The notes under the pieces: model-generated
Told to the model about the DNA's origin: nothing
What the model saw: the letters and a program-made list of their open reading frames with translations, nothing else
The model's database searches: none
Position numbers and translations under genes: made by a program
Source: Flavobacterium album
GTDB taxonomy: Bacteria; Bacteroidota; Bacteroidia; Flavobacteriales; Flavobacteriaceae
Length of the DNA: 64,000 nucleotides
Assembly: GCF_003096035.1 (NCBI RefSeq)
Contig: NZ_CP029186.1
Location: 1,501,001 to 1,565,000, forward strand
Direction: 5' to 3'
Shown here: piece by piece, positions 7,528 through 20,500 of the stretch
Layout: every line of letters starts with the position of its first letter
Numbering within the stretch: position 1 is the stretch's first letter

Positions 7528-10335
7528 ATGAAAACATCCGCAAAAAAAATTGCGCTCAAAATAGGGAAGTGGCTTGGCATTTTTATCGCTTCGGTATTAC
7601 TGCTCATGTTCCTTATACCGCTGCTGTTCCCCGGCACGGTCTCGGAACAGGTAAAAAAGCTGGCCAACAAAAGCCTTGCCGGCGAACTCAATTTCTCCGA
7701 ATCCAGGCTGTCCTTTTTTACGCATTTCCCATCACTCACCGTATCGCTGGACGACCTTTCGCTAAAAGGTTCGGCACCCTACCAAAACGATACGTTATTG
7801 AAAGCCGACCAGGTAGCTTTTGGTATTAACCTGAAGCGGCTGATATTCGACAATGAGGTAAAGATAGACGAGCTATATGTGTCGGATGCCTTTATCAATG
7901 TCAAGGTAAACGAGAAAGGGGAGGCCAACTATAATGTATATGTCTCCGAAAAAGACCAGCCGAAAGACACGCTTTCCGAAGGTACCGCCATCCGGCTCGA
8001 CCGCATCGACCTCGACAATTGCCACATCAAATATAGCGACCGTTCGGCCAAAATACTGGTAGATGCCCACGGCTTCAATTATGTAGGCAAAGGCGACCTT
8101 AGCGAAGATGTATTCGACCTGCGCACCGATGCCCGTATCGATTCCGTCGACTTTTACTACGACCGTGTTCCCTATCTTGAAAAGAAAAGGGTGCGCGCCG
8201 ACCTGATAACCCGTATCAATACCAACTCGTTGTCGTTCATCCTTCAAAAGAACGAGTTGAAGATTAACAAGCTGCCGGTAGAGTTTACAGGCATATTTAC
8301 AATACTAAAAGACGGCTATAACATTAATATTGATGCAGCATCGGAAAACACTACGGTAAAAGACTTGCTGTCGGTACTTCCGCCTCAATACCTCACTTGG
8401 CTGGATGATACGAATATAAAAGGCCGCAGCGATTTGCTGTTTACCTTTAAGGGTCGCTATAATGCCGCAACAAAACAGCAGCCCGACCTTGGTTTTAACC
8501 TGAAGATTAATGATGGGTCGGTGGAGTATAGCGGTGCCCCGGTGCCCCTGACAGATTTTAACCTCGACCTGAATGCCATGCTGCCTTCACTCGATGTCGA
8601 AAAATTGAATATCAACCTCCGCAAGCTTGACTTCAAGGTAGGTGAGAAGGATTATTTTCATGCCTTTCTGCAAACAAAAGGCCTTAGCGAAATGGATGTG
8701 AAGGCCAACATTAAAGGCGCACTCGACCTGAAAACCCTCGATGCCGCGATTGGGCTGCAGAATATGGACCTGCGCGGGATATTGCGCACCGATATTGAAG
8801 CCGACGGGCAATACAGCGCCACGAAGAAATTGTTCCCTAAAGCCAAAGGCGGTATCAACCTGCAGAACGGCTGGCTGAAAACCGATTATTACCCCAACCC
8901 GATCACCGATATTAAGTTCGTAGCTAACCTGCAAAATGGTAATGGTACGTTCGAAGACCTGAAAGTGGCGGTTACCCCGGCATCTTTTGTTTTCGAAGGC
9001 AATCCGGTTTATGTTAATACTACGGTATCCGACTTCGCCGACCTGTTTTACGATGCACGTATTAAAGGAGAGCTGAATGTAGGACGTATCTATAAGGTTT
9101 TCAAACAGCAGGGGCTGGATGTCACCGGTTACGCGAAGGCCGACCTTGCATTAAAAGGCAGGCAGAGCTATGCCACCACCGGGCAGTATGACAAGCTGAA
9201 TAATAAAGGGACCCTTGTATTGAAGAACATAAAAACTACTTCCGAGCTTTTCCCGAAAGCATTTTTTATCAACGAAGGGTATTTTACCTTCCAGAACGAA
9301 AAGATGTGGTTTGATAAATTTAAAGCGAAGTATGGCAAGTCGGATTTCTCGATAAACGGATACCTGCTCAATACAATTAATTATTTCCTCGAATCGCACG
9401 GTACATTGAGCGGCAATTTCAACCTGAAATCGAAACTCATAAAGGTAGATGAATTCATGGCGCTAAAGGAAGGCGAGAACAAAGACCGCAAAGCCGAAGT
9501 AGAATATGCCAAAGAAGACCACCCCAAAATGAGTGGGGTAGTGGTACTGCCAACCAACCTGAATGTGTCGCTTGTCGCCAATGCCGATAAGGTAGAATAT
9601 ACCGGGCTTGTGCTTAATAACCTCATAGGTAAGGTAGGCATATCCAAAGGCAGGCTATACCTGGAAAATACCAATTTCAATATCATCGGCTGCACCGTGG
9701 GGATTGATGCCAATTATAAAAACGAATCGCCAATGGCTGCCAATTTTGATGTACATTTCCGTGCCAAGGATTTCAGCGTGAAGCGTGCCTACAATGAGAT
9801 ACCACTCTTCCACGACCTGGTTACCGCCGCCGCAAAAGCAGAGGGTATCATTGGAGTCGACTATAAAATAAAAGGCGATCTCGACGGGAACATGAGCCCA
9901 ATCATGCCTTCACTCGAGGGCGGGGGCACAATTTCAGTAAGAGATGTAAAAGTTGCCGGGCTGAAATTGTTTGGCGGTATCAGTGAGAAAACCGGTTCCA
10001 AAGAGATGGATAACCCCAACATGAAAGACATCACGGTAAAGACAACTATAAACAACAACCTGATCCATATAGATGACTTTACCTTTAAGGTAGCGGTGTT
10101 CCGTCCTACCATAACCGGCACAACCAGCCTTGACGGCCTCCTGGACCTGCGCATGCGCCTTGGCCTGCCGCCTGCCGGGCTTATTGGCATCCCTATTGTT
10201 ATCACGGGGACACATGAAGACCCGAAGATAAAAGTTTTCAGTAAGACCGGTAAAAAGATAGATGAAGCTATTTATAACGAAAAAACGAATACCTTAATAA
10301 GGAAAGAAAAAGTGAAGAAAGATAAAAAGCCTTAG
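7528..10335 (+). CDS. AsmA-like family protein (935 aa)
   Basis: A large envelope protein with one N-terminal membrane anchor (about residues 10-32, KWLGIFIASVLLLMFLIPLL) and a long beta-strand-rich periplasmic body. The start of the body, with TVSEQVKKLANKSLAGELNF and repeated short amphipathic strands, and the C-terminal segment around GTTSLDGLLDLRMRLGLPP resemble AsmA/TamB-type proteins. Related proteins are thought to form bridge-like lipid-transfer or outer-membrane biogenesis structures; here the exact role is inferred. A lysine-rich tail (KEKVKKDKKP) ends the protein. It appears monocistronic, convergent with the NifU-like gene, with a palindrome between them. Two further anchored proteins of similar type lie at 32599 and 47728. 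Confidence 0.8.
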   Translation: MKTSAKKIALKIGKWLGIFIASVLLLMFLIPLLFPGTVSEQVKKLANKSLAGELNFSESRLSFFTHFPSLTVSLDDLSLKGSAPYQNDTLLKADQVAFGINLKRLIFDNEVKIDELYVSDAFINVKVNEKGEANYNVYVSEKDQPKDTLSEGTAIRLDRIDLDNCHIKYSDRSAKILVDAHGFNYVGKGDLSEDVFDLRTDARIDSVDFYYDRVPYLEKKRVRADLITRINTNSLSFILQKNELKINKLPVEFTGIFTILKDGYNINIDAASENTTVKDLLSVLPPQYLTWLDDTNIKGRSDLLFTFKGRYNAATKQQPDLGFNLKINDGSVEYSGAPVPLTDFNLDLNAMLPSLDVEKLNINLRKLDFKVGEKDYFHAFLQTKGLSEMDVKANIKGALDLKTLDAAIGLQNMDLRGILRTDIEADGQYSATKKLFPKAKGGINLQNGWLKTDYYPNPITDIKFVANLQNGNGTFEDLKVAVTPASFVFEGNPVYVNTTVSDFADLFYDARIKGELNVGRIYKVFKQQGLDVTGYAKADLALKGRQSYATTGQYDKLNNKGTLVLKNIKTTSELFPKAFFINEGYFTFQNEKMWFDKFKAKYGKSDFSINGYLLNTINYFLESHGTLSGNFNLKSKLIKVDEFMALKEGENKDRKAEVEYAKEDHPKMSGVVVLPTNLNVSLVANADKVEYTGLVLNNLIGKVGISKGRLYLENTNFNIIGCTVGIDANYKNESPMAANFDVHFRAKDFSVKRAYNEIPLFHDLVTAAAKAEGIIGVDYKIKGDLDGNMSPIMPSLEGGGTISVRDVKVAGLKLFGGISEKTGSKEMDNPNMKDITVKTTINNNLIHIDDFTFKVAVFRPTITGTTSLDGLLDLRMRLGLPPAGLIGIPIVITGTHEDPKIKVFSKTGKKIDEAIYNEKTNTLIRKEKVKKDKKP

Positions 10336-10349
10336 TTGTCATACGAAAA

Positions 10350-10380
10350 GACCCCAAAGGTTTTTAAAACCTTTGGGGTC
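10350..10380. terminator. Family G palindrome between convergent genes, possible terminator
   Basis: GACCCCAAAGG and CCTTTGGGGTC arms form a perfect stem with a TTTTTAAAA centre between two convergent genes. There is no clear U-tract on the + side (TGGACATA follows), so the terminator role is uncertain. Confidence 0.5.
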
Positions 10381-10407
10381 TGGACATATAGAATTATAAG
10401 ATGTTTT

Positions 10408-11304
10408 TTAGGCGTTAAGGGCTTCCACCTTAATGTCTTCATCGTTGAGCATGTCTTTCAGCATGTTCTCAATACCGCTTTTCAGTGTAAACGTAGAGGA
10501 AGGGCATCCGCTGCACGCGCCCTGCAATATCACTTTCACACGCTTTTCCTTTTCGTCGTAGGAATCGAACGCAATGTTGCCGCCATCGCCTTGTACCGCC
10601 GGCTTCACATATTCTTCCAGTATATTGATGATGCGCTGCGAGGTGCTGTCAAGGTTGTCGAAATATTCTTCCTTATGCTTTTCTGCCTGCGGCAATGCCT
10701 GTACGAGTGATTCATCGATAACAGTTTTGCCATCTTCAATAAATTCACGGATAAAGCTGCGCACTTCGCCGGTAAACTCATCCCATTCGGCAACGGCATA
10801 TTTAGTAATGGAGATATAGTTCTCGTCGATAAATACCTCTTTTACAAAAGGGAATTTAAATAGCTCGCGGGCAAGCGGTGAAGCAGCCGTATCGTCAATG
10901 CTCTTGAATTCTGCCGTCGTCTTTGTCAGCAGTTTATTCGATACGAATTTCATTACCGCCGGGTTTGGGGTCGTTTCTACATATACTGTAGAAGGCTGTT
11001 TTTTCTTAGCTTCTTCTTCAATAACGATCTGCCCGCCGCCATTTACAAAATTGGCTATCTGCTCTGCTACATCCTCCTGCACGTCTTCCCATTCTACAAT
11101 CGAATATTTCTCAATTCCGATAAAATTGCCGGAGATGTACACTGTTTTTACGAACGGAAGGTAGAAAAGCTGCTTCGCAAGGGGCGAATTGGCTGTATCG
11201 TCAATATTCTTATATTCAAAATTCCCGTTTTTGGCAATGAAGTCGCTGAATTCAAACTTCACTATGGCAGGATTTTGGGTGGGTTTTATAGTTATCGTTT
11301 CCAT
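10408..11304 (-). CDS. NifU-like Fe-S scaffold protein with tandem Nfu N-terminal domains
   Basis: A 298-residue protein predicted to carry or transfer iron-sulfur clusters. The C-terminal NifU/Nfu domain (about 215-295) contains the cluster-binding GACSGCPSSTF with its CxxC near residue 266. Ahead of it are two copies of the Nfu N-terminal domain: residues about 4-85 (TQNPAIVKFEF, SPLAKQLFYLPFVKTVYISG) and about 108-190 (TPNPAVMKFVS, SPLARELFKFPFVKEVFIDE). Many Nfu proteins carry only one such domain, so the duplication is notable. The start ATG lies 15 bp downstream of a good -7 element on the minus strand. Single-gene transcription is likely. Confidence 0.92.
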   Translation of the reverse strand: METITIKPTQNPAIVKFEFSDFIAKNGNFEYKNIDDTANSPLAKQLFYLPFVKTVYISGNFIGIEKYSIVEWEDVQEDVAEQIANFVNGGGQIVIEEEAKKKQPSTVYVETTPNPAVMKFVSNKLLTKTTAEFKSIDDTAASPLARELFKFPFVKEVFIDENYISITKYAVAEWDEFTGEVRSFIREFIEDGKTVIDESLVQALPQAEKHKEEYFDNLDSTSQRIINILEEYVKPAVQGDGGNIAFDSYDEKEKRVKVILQGACSGCPSSTFTLKSGIENMLKDMLNDEDIKVEALNA

Positions 11305-11319
11305 GATTTAAATTTTAGG

Positions 11320-11327
11320 CAAAATTA
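11320..11327 (-). promoter_or_regulatory. -7 element (TAATTTTG) of the NifU-like gene
   Basis: On the minus strand TAATTTTG fits TAnnTTTG and ends 15 bp before the NifU-like start codon. I see no TTG at the -33 position. Confidence 0.5.
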
Positions 11328-11475
11328 GTGTAAAAAAACTTCATAAAGCAGGTAGGGTAAATTTCGCTTAAAATGTTATTCCTAACATTTGCCCTTTACG
11401 GCGCTTTTTTTTGTAATAAATTCAAAGAAATTTGTGATTATTTTATATTTTAAAGCGAAACTATTATTGAATATT

Positions 11476-11483
11476 TATATTTG
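11476..11483 (+). promoter_or_regulatory. -7 element (TATATTTG) upstream of the giant adhesin
   Basis: TATATTTG matches TAnnTTTG and lies about 75 bp upstream of the adhesin start in an AT-rich stretch of the 253-bp gap. The only nearby TTG (11467) is too close to be the -33 element, so the match is partial. Confidence 0.4.
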
Positions 11484-11557
11484 GTTCGTTATAGATTTAA
11501 TTATTTATTCAGGATAATTTAAAGCCTGTAGCGCTGCACTGACAAATAAACTGCTAT

Positions 11558-14500
11558 ATGAGAAAACTACTACTAATTTTATTTTTGGCTTTAGGAACGC
11601 TTACTGCAACCGCGCAGTCCAACATAAGCGTGTTCAGCACCAATCCAACCAATGCCTATGTTCAGGGAGATGTGCTTACCTACACGGTTATGGTGACCAA
11701 TACAGGCCCACAGCCGGCCCTGAATGTCCTTGTCTTTATGGCTATCCCACCGGATATCCCTATGCCTCCCGGGATCATGAAATTCTGGTGGACTACCAGC
11801 CTTGAGAGTCCGACGATTGTGCATAGCAATGTGAACCTGAGCCATACGATCCCGACTTTAGCGGTGAACCAAACGGTTACTTATACTATAAATATAAGGA
11901 TACCGAGCGATTATGAGCAGGAGTTGCAGGATGTGAGGGTTACCTATGCCACACGTTCTGACTTGGAGGTTATAAACACCAACAACCAGGATAATTACGT
12001 GCCGGGATCAACGTCGGTATACACAGTTACGGTTACCAACCACGGCCCGGAAGATGCTACACTTGTAAGGGTGTTAGAGTCTATCCCTGCCGGTATAACC
12101 AATTTTTCATGGACAGGGAGCAATGGCTCTTCGGGAACTAACGCGCCTTTGAATAACCTGATCAACACCCTGCCTGCCGGCGAGACGGTTACCTATACAG
12201 TTACGTTACAGGTTCCTCCCACGTTTACAGGGAATTTAACCACACAGGCAAGCCTTAACGTTTCGGTTACCGACCCTACGCCGGGCTGTACGCAGTGTAC
12301 CGATACGGATGCGCCGAATTCAGCCAACCTTGTAGTGCAGAATACAAACAATCAAAATAATTACCTTCCGGGCCACGACTCGGTTTACACGCTTACAGTA
12401 ACCAACACCGGCCCTTATGCGGCATACAATGTCAACGTAGCCAATGCTATCCCTGCAGGTATAACGCAGTTTTCATGGAGCGGCAGCAACGGCTCATCCG
12501 GCACGAATACTAATTTGCAGGATACCATAGCCTCCCTTGCTATGGGTGAAACAGTTACTTATACTATAACATTGTCTGTCCCGGCAAATTATACAGCGCC
12601 TTCCATCATCAGCGAAGCAGTTGTAAGCAGCTCTTCGGATTCTGATTTTGCGTGTACCGCCTGTATTGATACGGATACAGCACCGAATGGTCCAAATGTT
12701 ACGATAAACCTTAATGATGGGCAGGAATTTTATACGCCTGGCCCGGGCAACTCTTTAGTATATACTCTGGTAGTTGCGAATGACGGCCCGGGGGACGCAA
12801 CAAATATAGAGGTCGATTTTGGTTTTGACCCAGCCTCTACAGGTGCCCCGATAAGCTGGACCTCTACACAGGGTGGCTCCGGGTCGGAAACCGGCACAGG
12901 CCAGCTTCCGATTGAGACCATACCGCTTTTAGCCGAAGGGCAAAGCATAACCTATACTATCACCGCAGGCCCATGGCCGGATGCTTATACCGATCCTATA
13001 ACTGCCGGGGTAAGCATCAATGTAGGCACTGTGCCTGCTACGGTACATTGCATCCGCTGTTCGGATACCGATGTTGCCGAATATGCGGATTTTACAGTAA
13101 CCAATACCAATAACCGGGATTATTACCTTCAGGGCGGCACATCAACATATACCGTTACCGTAACCAATAACGGCCCTGCTGCGGCAGAAAATGTTCATGT
13201 ATCCAATGCTGTACCGGCAGGGATAACCGCATTTTCGTGGACCGGCACCAATGGTTCTTCAGGTACGAATACCGCGCTGGATGATACCATTGCATCGCTT
13301 GCGTCAGGCGAAACAGTAACGTATACTATTACGCTTACGGTGCCTGCTGCTTATACGGGCAACCTTGTGAGCCAAACAGCGGTAACATCAGACACACCGG
13401 ACCCAACTCCGGGATGTACCGCATGTACCGATACCGACCTTCAGGCGGCATCGGCAGATATAGTAACGACAAAAACACTGGCAGGCGGTACAACCTACAC
13501 TGCGGGTACCGATGCTGTTTATACCATAACGGTACACAACAACGGCCCTTCGCCGGCGCTCAATGTGTCGGTGCAGGATATGGTGCCTGCAGGCCTTACA
13601 GCGGCTAATGCATCATGGACCGGCAGCAACGGAACAAGCGGTACCGGTAACCTTACCGATGTTATAGCGCTGCTTGCGGTAAACCAAACGGTAACCTACA
13701 ACTTTACGATACCGGTACCGAGCAATTTCAGCACCACAACCAATATTGTGAACACGGTGAGCGTAACCAGCCCAACTCCGGATCCTGTTCCGGGATGTAC
13801 AGCCTGTACGGTTACGGCAACCCCTGCTCCAAAAGCCAACCTGGTAACACTGAAAACAGACGGGAAGGATAAATATATTGCCGGTGAACAAAATACTTAT
13901 ACAATAACTGTATCCAACCCGGGGCCAAGTGATGCTTATAATGTACATGTTACCGACCCGAAACCTATTAACATAGCAGTCATGTCATGGTCCGGAAATA
14001 ATGCCGGCGGTACAGGGCTGATGGAAAATTATATTAATGTCCTGCCGGCAGGGGAGAGCGTAACCTACACCGTTACGATAACCATACCGGACAATTATGT
14101 AGCTACGACGTACTTACTGACAAATACCGTAACAGTAACGTCTGACACTCCCGACCCTGTGCCCGCATGCTTTGGCTGTACCGACAGCGATACGCCCCGC
14201 GGTAATTTTGTAACAGTATCGCAGGACCAGTATTCTGTAGAGGAGCTGGTGAGGGACGTACTCATCGATATTCAGTGTGTTGAAATTTCAAATATTACAT
14301 CGAGCACCGGCCCCAACAATGCGGGTATCGGCTACTTCGAAAGGAACAACTCTACGTTCCCCGTAAAAAGCGGTATCATCCTGCAAACAGGAAACTGTAT
14401 GCAGGCAGGGGGGCCAAATACCAATGCACCGCTGAGCACAGGTAACTGGGGCGGCGATGCGCAGCTTCTCAGCTACATACAAAGTATAGGGTTTGACCCC

Positions 14501-17500
14501 GGAATCAGTAGTTATAACGATGTTTCAAAAATAGAATTTGATTTCGTGCCGCTGTCGACAACAATGAGTTTCGACTTTGTTTTCGCATCAGAAGAATATG
14601 GTGATTTTCAATGTAGTTATTCAGATGCTTTTGCATTCTTCCTGACCAATACGAGCACAGGTGTTACGACAAACCTTGCCCTGGTGCCGTCTACAACCAC
14701 GCCTATTGCGGTTACGACAATCCGGAATGCTGCTTACAATAGCGGATGTAACTCCCAGAACCAGGCCTACTTTGGGGCTTTCTATGGTGAGACCGCTACG
14801 GCGCCGGCAGCTGTAAATGCACCTATAAATTTTGACGGGCGGACGGTACTTATGACGGCATCCTCTACTGTGGTATCTGGCCAGAACTATCACATTAAGC
14901 TTGTAATTGGCGACAGGAACGATAATGCCTGGGACTCGGCTGTATTCCTTGCGGCAGGTAGTTTTGATATAGGGCAGCCGGAGCTTCCGGACGACCTTAC
15001 CGTTGCGACAAGCACTGCGCTTTGCGATGGTGAAAGCTTTGTACTTTCGCCTGTAGTAACGGGTAGTGTGCCATACAGCTATAAATGGGAAAAGGACGGG
15101 GAGCTTATCCTGGATGGTAGCGGCAACCCGGTAACCACTTCAACATATACGGTTACAGAGCCGGGCGTATATACCCTGCTTGCCAGTACTCCTGCATCGC
15201 CCGACTGTAATATCAGGGAAAACATCCTGATAGAGTTTTATGCCTCTGATGATGCGAACGACCCTAACGACCTTAGCGTATGTGGAGACGGCGACAATAC
15301 GGCTATCTTTAACCTTGAAGATAATACAGATGTGATGCTGTCTGGCTTTGCCGACCCTATTTTTTACGAGGTTTATTATTACCATAGCATGGAGGAGATC
15401 GAAAATGACGATCCGAATATCCTGTTTCCTGCCAATTATGAAGGTACCGATGGCGAACAGATATATGCTATGATACAGCGTTATGATAACGATTGCAAAT
15501 TTTTCAGGACTTTCAACCTGCATATTTTAGACTGTAACGTGCCGCTTAATGCGCCGCAGACAGTTCATATATGTGAGGACGCGCCTTATGATAATCTTGA
15601 GATATTCGACCTTACCAGCCAAAATGACCAGATGATGGCACAGTTGGATGACCCTTCAATTTATACGGTAACCTACCATCACAGCCAGGCGGATGCGACA
15701 ACAGGGGAAAATGATATTTCGGACCCACAGGCCTATCCGGGAACTACCGAGACAATCTACGTAAGGGTGCAGCAAACCGATAACGCATTGGCTTACGGTA
15801 CAACGTATTTCGACCTTATCGTTACGCCACAGCCTTTCTTTGAAGACCTTGAAGATGTGGAGATCTGCGATAGCTATGTATTGCCTGTTTTCGAAGAAGG
15901 TGATTACTATACAGAAGCCGACGGACAGGGCACGATACTTGCCGATGGCACAGTGATAACCACATCGCAAACCATATACAGGTACCAAAATAATGGTACA
16001 GACCCGTACACGTGTACTTATGAGAACAGCTTTGATGTAATCATAAATCAGACACCGGTTGTAGATACCCCTGCAAATGTTGAGGTTTGTAGCAGTTATG
16101 TGCTTCCGGCACTTACTACAGGCGAGTATCACGATGCGGCGAACAACGTTATCCCGGCAGGTACAGAGATCACATCAACACAGGATATAACCATCAGCGC
16201 CCAGACGGGTACCAATGTTATATGCTCGGATTCGCACACATTTACAGTAAAAATAAACAATGCACCGGTACTGGCTGCAGCCACTCCGCTCGAAGTTTGT
16301 AATGATGATTTTGACGGTATGGCGGTATTCAACCTGCTCCCGGCAGGTGCTGAAGTAGTGAATGGAGCAAATAACCTTACGATAACCTACCACTTTACGT
16401 TGGAAGATGCGCAAAATAATACCGGTATTATCGACACGCCGTCTGCATATAACAGTGCGCCGGGAAGTGCATTTATAAGAGCTGTAGAAACGGGCACTAC
16501 CACCAATTGTTATGCTGTGGAAGAAGTACAGCTTATCATCCACCCAAGGCCTGCAGTACCTGAGGTGAGCAACTACGTGGTTTGTGATGATAACAATTCA
16601 CCGGACGGTGTTGAATTCTTTGACCTGACTACAAAAAATACCGAAGCCACGAACGATCCTCAAGCTACTGTATCTTACTATACATCGCAGGCAAATGCAG
16701 AGGATGGCGTGGAACCGATTGCTGATGATACCAACTACCAAAGTGGTAATGCGCAAATTTGGGTAAGGGTAGAAAGCGACTTTGGCTGCTACAGTGTGTC
16801 ATCTTTTGAACTGGTGGTAAACCCGCTTCCGCTGGTAGCTACCAACCTGGAGCCACGTTATGCCTGCGAAGAAGAGCCGGGCCAGGGGTTATTTGACCTT
16901 TCCGAAATAGATGAGCTTATCACCATGGGCGCATCGGGCGTAACAGTTGCCTACTATGCAAGCCTTGAAGGGGCACAGCAGGGAGGCGATGAATACCTGT
17001 CTTCGCCATTGCTTTCGGGCACAACGACAATTTATGCCAGGATAGTGGACGTTATCACAGGATGTAAGGTAATAGGTACGGTACAGCTGGAAGTGCTTCC
17101 TGCACCGATAGCCCCAGCTATTGCGCCAATTGAAGAGTGCGACCCGAACAATGACAATGTAACCGTTTTCAACCTTAACCCTGTGCTGGAGCAGATCGAG
17201 GCACAGCTTGGAGGAACCGTTACGGCTATACCATTTGAGACCTATAATGATGCATTTTACGATGCATTGAATAATATTATAGTAAATACGGGAGCTTATA
17301 CGAATGTTGAGGCCTATACTACAAATGGCGTTCAGACATTATATATAAGGGTAGAATCATCGCAGACCTCATGTTTCGACATAGCAGAGGTGCAGCTGAT
17401 CGTTCGTCCGGTACCTGCAGTTACCGAGCCGGAGCCTTATGCGCTTTGCGATAATGGTGAGAATGATACTGATGGTAAGGCAATCTTTGACCTGACAACG

Positions 17501-20500
17501 TTGGAAGAGACGCTATTGAGCGGGCAGGATCCGGCACAGTTTACCGTGACATTCTATAAAGAAACAGTAGGGGATATCCCTACACCTGCAAGCTATAACA
17601 GCGCAACTGATACGATTCATGGAAGAGTGACCAACAATGCTACCGGCTGCTTTAAAGAAGTGGATGTAGAGCTTATAGTGAACCCGCTTCCTGTAGCTAA
17701 TAACCCTGCTCCTTATACGCTTTGCGACCTGAATGCGCCGGGCGATGAGATCGAGGTGTTCGACCTTACTACGAAAATACCTGAGATTATAGATTTGCAG
17801 GACGGGATCAATGTAACATTCTTTAAAAACTATGATGATGCGGTGGCAGGAACAGGGGCAAGCCAGATTCTTAACCCGGAAACATACACCAATGCAGCAG
17901 CAGTTGAGACAATATTTGTAAGGGTGGAGCTGGAAGAAACCGGCTGCTACAGGATCGTGCTGCTGGATGTAAGGGTAGAGCCTGTACCGGTACTGGTAAT
18001 GCCGACAGATGATGAACTTACGGTTTGCGACACTACCGGCCTTGGCTTTGGCGAATTCGACCTTGAAGCCCTTGTAGAAGACATGGTAAGCAACGGCCCG
18101 AACCTAGTGGTGACATTCCATACTACCTTCCAGGATGCGGTAGACGGCAACAACCCGATAACGGAGGACCTTGCGAATTACCATAATGTAAATGCCGGTA
18201 TGCAGTATTTATATGTGAGGGTACAAAATACCGTAACAGGATGTGTAAGGCAGGAACCGTATATGATAACCCTGGTTGTGGAACCTGCACCACAGGCGCC
18301 GGAAGACCTGGAAGACCTTGTGCAGTGTGATGACCAGGATAACAACGGGCAGGATGGCAAAGCGTATTTCGACCTAACGGTTCAGGATGCGATTATCCAT
18401 GCAGCCCTTAATACTACGCCGGACACGCTTACAATACATTATTTTGTTAGCGAGGCTAACGCAAATAATGGCGTACCAAGGATAACCAATCCGTCGCATT
18501 ATTACGGTACCGATGGACAAACGATATGGGTAAGGGTAGAAACACCGGATACCGAATGCTTTAGCGTGACCAGCTTCCAACTGGAACTGAACAAGCCATT
18601 GCTGCTTACCACCCCAACAATCCTGGCAGTTTGTAACGAGAGCCTGACTGCTCCTGATGGTACTTATATAGGAAATGACGGCATAGCGCAGTTTGACCTT
18701 ACAACTAAAGATGATGAAATTCTTGGCCAATTTGGAATAGGCCAGGGGATGACGGTAACGTATTTTGAGATCGACCCTCGTGTTGACCCAACAGCACTGC
18801 CTATTGACAACCCTGAAGCGTATACCAACCCCGTGCCACCGGCAGGTAATCCTAAAACATTGTATGTAATGGTTACCACACCGGAAGGCTGTAAGAGCTA
18901 TACCACGCTTACCATTAAAGTGCTTCCGCTTCCGGTGCCGGACGAAAATCCGGATCCGCTAATACTATGCGATGTAAACGGTTCACCGGACGGACAGGAG
19001 ATATTTGACCTTACCGAAGCTGCTGCAGACATAAGGAATAACGATGCTACGATGGTGCTGACCTATTATACTACAGAAGAAGATGCTAATAACAGGCAGA
19101 ACCAGATAACGAACATTACGGCCTATAACAGCGGCAATGCTACGATATGGGTGAGGGCAGAGGCCAATACCGGCAATGCTTCCGACCCTGTATGTTACCA
19201 GGTAGTATCATTTGAGTTGATCGTTAACCCGCTTCCTGCGCTTGGCGTGGCAGGCGTGATACCGCCGTATGCGATATGCGAGCAGAATACAGACGGTATA
19301 GCGACCTTCGATTTCAATACCCATATGGATGAGATACTTGGAGCGGATGCTAACCCTGATGATTATACGGTTACCTTCTTTAGCAGTATGGCAAACATGG
19401 GCAATAACATAGCTATGCCTTACGTTTATACCAATACAAGCTCACCTAACCAGCAAAACATATTTGTACAGGTGGTGCGTAACGATACCGAATGTGAGAC
19501 CTGGGCGCCGCTTACCCTATTGGTAGAAGAAGCTGCGACAGCCAATCCGGTAACTGAAACGTTCTTTGAATGTGATTATGACGGAACTAACGATGGCGTG
19601 TTCACGTTCGACCTTACCCGTGCCGATGACGATGCGCTTGGTACACAAAACCCTGCCAGTTATAGCGTAACATACTATACTACGCAGGAAGATGCCGAAG
19701 CAGGTACTAATGCTATAGCCAACCCAACGGCTTACCAAAACGTTGGCTCGCCGGATTACCAGATGATCTGGGTAAGGGTGACCAACGAATCTACTGTAAG
19801 TGGCTGCCACGAGGTAACTTCGCTCGAATTGTTTGTAGAGCGCATACCGGAGCCGGAGCTAACTACCGACCACACGACGGTTTGTATTGATTTTGTGACT
19901 AACGAACCGGTACGCCTTGCTACCATAGATTCAGGCCTTGATGCTACTCATACTTTTGTATGGTACCACGATGGCGCTATAATGGCAGATGAGGCCGGCC
20001 CAACCATTACTGTAGGGCAGCCGGGAAGCTATACTGTGGTTGCTACCAGCCCTACAGGCTGTGTATCTGATCCTATAGACGCGATGGTGATAGAGAAGAG
20101 CGGTCCTGCAAGCTCAATAAATGCTGATGGCTATGTTACCGGCAACCCGTTTGGCGATGACCAGGTGATCACGGTGCTGGTTCAGGGTTACGGCGAATAC
20201 CAGTACAAGCTGGACAACGGCCCATGGCAGAATTCGAATGTGTTCGAGAACGTATCGGCTTACGTGAAGCATAATGTATATGTGAGGGATATAGCGACTG
20301 CCGATCCTTGTGACGACTTGGAGCTGGTGCTCGACCTTGAGGATGTGGCCGTGATCGATTATCCGAACTTCTTCACGCCGAATGGGGACGGCTACCATGA
20401 TACCTGGAACATCTTCGGCCTTGATACCGATGAGAACAGGGATGCGAAGATTTATATCTTCGACCGCTTTGGCAAGCTGATGAAACAGATAAGCGCGGCA

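Noticed and set aside
10336..10710. 124-codon + strand open frame after the AsmA-like gene
   Set aside because: It begins at a non-ATG codon at the stop of the previous gene and overlaps the NifU-like gene on the opposite strand, which is far better supported.
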